From Pedobacter sp. MC2016-24 (GTDB lineage: Bacteria > Bacteroidota > Bacteroidia > Sphingobacteriales > Sphingobacteriaceae): a stretch of DNA of 64,000 bases. Shown here one piece after another: positions 62,502 to 64,000 of the stretch (position 1 is the stretch's first letter; every line of letters starts with the position of its first letter). Both the position numbers and the translations under genes were made by a program. Where the stretch lies: assembly GCF_015223055.1 (NCBI RefSeq), contig NZ_JADFBX010000003.1, forward strand, positions 248,001-312,000, written 5' to 3'. The notes under the pieces are model-generated. The model was not told where the DNA came from, searched no databases, and saw nothing but the letters and a program-made list of their open reading frames with translations.

Positions 62502-64000
62502 ATGAATAAAATTTTAGACACATTAAGGGTCATGAAATTAATTATATGCTTACTCATCCTCAGTTTCCAGGCAAACGCAGTCGCATTTAGCCAGAGCATC
62601 ACTTTGACGGAAAAAAATGCCAGCATTGAACGTGTGATCAAAAACATAGAAAAGCAAAGTGGCTATTCTTTTTTTTACAAAATTGATTTGCTACGGAACA
62701 ACCCATCCAAAATTAGCCTGAGCCTGAAAAACGTAACTGTTGACCGGGCACTGCAGGAAACTTTAAGCAATCAACCTTTAACCTTTGTAATTGTTGACAG
62801 AACGGTTATCATCAAACCGAAGGCTGGGATATTGGAAGTTAAGGATAATCCTGAAGCCAGAAAACCAGTTAAAGGGAAGGTAACAGATGGAAAGTCCCCA
62901 ATCCCGGGTGTCTCAGTCAAGGTGGATGGTACCAATCTAATGGCCATCACTGACGCGGGTGGAAATTTTGTATTGAATTTAACTGCTGGTACTTACCGTT
63001 TGGTATTTAGTTCTGTGGGATATGAAAGTAGGCGCATTGAAAAGGTAATTACTGAAGATGACGATACGCAGATTAATGTGATTTTGAATCCTGCTATTGC
63101 CCAATTGCAAGAAGCTGTAGTGGTAGGTTATACCGTTAAAAAAGCCAGCGAGATTACTGGTTCTTTACAAACTTTTAGTGCACGTGAATTGGAAGGAGTA
63201 ACCTCGAACAACCTGATCTCGCAGTTGAAAGGTAAAATTGCAGGTATGTATATTACTGAACCTTCGGGCGATCCGAACAAAAAAGCAACATTTGTGGTAC
63301 GTGGACAGGGTACTTTGCCTATTGACGGAGCTAATGTACGGGTAACGAATAACCTGAACCCGCTGATTGTGGTAGATGGAATCATTTACTCGGATGTGAT
63401 GTATCCAAGCGATATCGTGTCCTCAACAGATATCGAAACGGTAACCTTGTTGAAAGATGCGGCCTCTACAGCCATATATGGTTCAAGGGCAAGTCAGGGC
63501 GTATTGGTGATTACCACCAAACGTGGTATTGCCGGGCAGTCGCAACTGAACGTGAACAGTAGTTTTGGTGTAAGCCAAAGGTATATGGGTAAAATTAAGT
63601 TTATGAACAGCCAGGAGTTGTACGATTATCAACGTAAAATGCTCCTGAACTCTTATGCAATTAAGACAGAGAACTTAACCCAGGACGCTTATCTGGCTAA
63701 ATACTTACCTCCGGCATCCGTTTTGGGAACCAATACCGATTGGAACGACGAATTGTACCGCAACGGTTTAACCAAAACGTTGGACATGTCTTTATCTGGC
63801 GGAAACGAAAGAACACGCTATTATTTTGGTGCCAACAATTATGATGAGCAAGGCCCCCTGAGAGGGAATGACCTGAAAAGAAATAGCTTTAAGCTGAACC
63901 TGGATCAGAATATCACCTCCAAACTGAGCTTTAATGCCAATTTGAGTGCAATTTTTGATAAAGGAAATGCGAGTCAGATTACTGGAACGCCAAATTTATT
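62502..64000 (+). CDS. SusC/RagA-type TonB-dependent transporter with STN domain (module 4, 3' end outside window)
   Basis: The frame is open from ATG 62502 to the right edge (499 full codons). A signal segment (MKLIICLLILSFQANAVAFSQ, from the second Met) is followed by an STN domain (about 33-105, ASIERVIKNIEKQSGYSFFYK), a carboxypeptidase-regulatory-like domain (about 123-200, VKGKVTDGKSPIPGVSVKVDG), and a plug with ELEGVTSNNLISQLKGKIAG, PLIVVDGIIYSDVMYPSDIV and AIYGSRASQGVLVITTKRG. The barrel has just begun. A SusD gene is expected outside the window. Confidence 0.93.
   Translation, partial: MNKILDTLRVMKLIICLLILSFQANAVAFSQSITLTEKNASIERVIKNIEKQSGYSFFYKIDLLRNNPSKISLSLKNVTVDRALQETLSNQPLTFVIVDRTVIIKPKAGILEVKDNPEARKPVKGKVTDGKSPIPGVSVKVDGTNLMAITDAGGNFVLNLTAGTYRLVFSSVGYESRRIEKVITEDDDTQINVILNPAIAQLQEAVVVGYTVKKASEITGSLQTFSARELEGVTSNNLISQLKGKIAGMYITEPSGDPNKKATFVVRGQGTLPIDGANVRVTNNLNPLIVVDGIIYSDVMYPSDIVSSTDIETVTLLKDAASTAIYGSRASQGVLVITTKRGIAGQSQLNVNSSFGVSQRYMGKIKFMNSQELYDYQRKMLLNSYAIKTENLTQDAYLAKYLPPASVLGTNTDWNDELYRNGLTKTLDMSLSGGNERTRYYFGANNYDEQGPLRGNDLKRNSFKLNLDQNITSKLSFNANLSAIFDKGNASQITGTPNL

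Noticed and set aside
1..64000. CRISPR arrays, tRNA or rRNA genes, insertion sequences, prophage or attachment sites
   Set aside because: I saw no evenly spaced direct repeats, no cloverleaf or rRNA-like sequence and no transposase, integrase or phage protein in any frame.
15452..64000. Glycan utilisation loci (PULs) for the SusCD modules
   Set aside because: None of the four modules carries a glycoside hydrolase, polysaccharide lyase or carbohydrate esterase gene within the window; thioredoxins and peptidases are present instead.

Overview
The window looks like a chromosomal segment of a Bacteroidota bacterium, most likely a Sphingobacteriaceae member of the Pedobacter or Mucilaginibacter type. 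This is inferred from four SusC-type TonB-dependent transporters with STN domains, SusD lipoproteins, ECF sigma/FecR pairs, the LTSC-KK style of lipobox, the lack of obvious Shine-Dalgarno sites and a few TAnnTTTG-like -7 boxes. I see no rRNA, tRNA, CRISPR array, transposase or prophage gene.

Layout. 1-552 is the 3' end of a sugar-nucleotide pyrophosphorylase gene. 652-3251 (minus) is a two-gene lipoprotein operon (transglutaminase-like plus CBM9-like). 3386-6864 holds a small HTH gene, a 5'-truncated O-antigen-ligase/TPR gene, a Cys-rich lipoprotein with a papain-like C-terminus and a small secreted protein. 7050-11220 holds an aldo/keto reductase, two AraC regulators, a methyltransferase and a heme-binding protein. 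11301-14960 holds a LOV-domain histidine kinase with its single-domain response regulator, and a divergent PAS histidine kinase.

Module 1 (15452-24398) is two translationally coupled ECF sigma genes, FecR, SusC, SusD and a TlpA-like thioredoxin. Module 2 (24578-34115) is FecR without its own sigma gene, SusC, SusD, a DUF4843-like lipoprotein, a PKD-like lipoprotein and a TlpA-like thioredoxin. 34185-36664 (minus) is an unusual zinc-ribbon/membrane/secreted-protein operon. 36884-39228 holds two convergent L,D-transpeptidase genes. 39675-43710 holds a TPR histidine kinase, a membrane protein with a HisKA-like segment but no ATPase, and a membrane-anchored AraC regulator.

Module 3 (43784-60256) is ECF sigma, FecR, SusC, SusD, a metallopeptidase-like lipoprotein without HExxH, an intact zinc metalloprotease, a paralogue that has lost its zinc motif, a thioredoxin and an S9 serine peptidase. 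It reads as one protein/peptide-scavenging operon. Module 4 (60431 to the right edge) is ECF sigma, FecR and a SusC gene cut by the window end.

How it works together (family knowledge plus inference): each FecR should hold its ECF sigma at the inner membrane until the STN domain of the cognate SusC reports ligand, and the sigma then drives the susCD operon. The spacers between fecR and susC are not random. Those of modules 1 and 2 share a collinear series of sequence blocks and hairpins over about 200 nt. Those of modules 3 and 4 share a hairpin with compensatory changes. A CTNAACCAAAC-like block lies just upstream of the susC start in three modules, and more loosely in the fourth. These leaders, the LOV kinase and the active/inactive protease pair are the most interesting items here.
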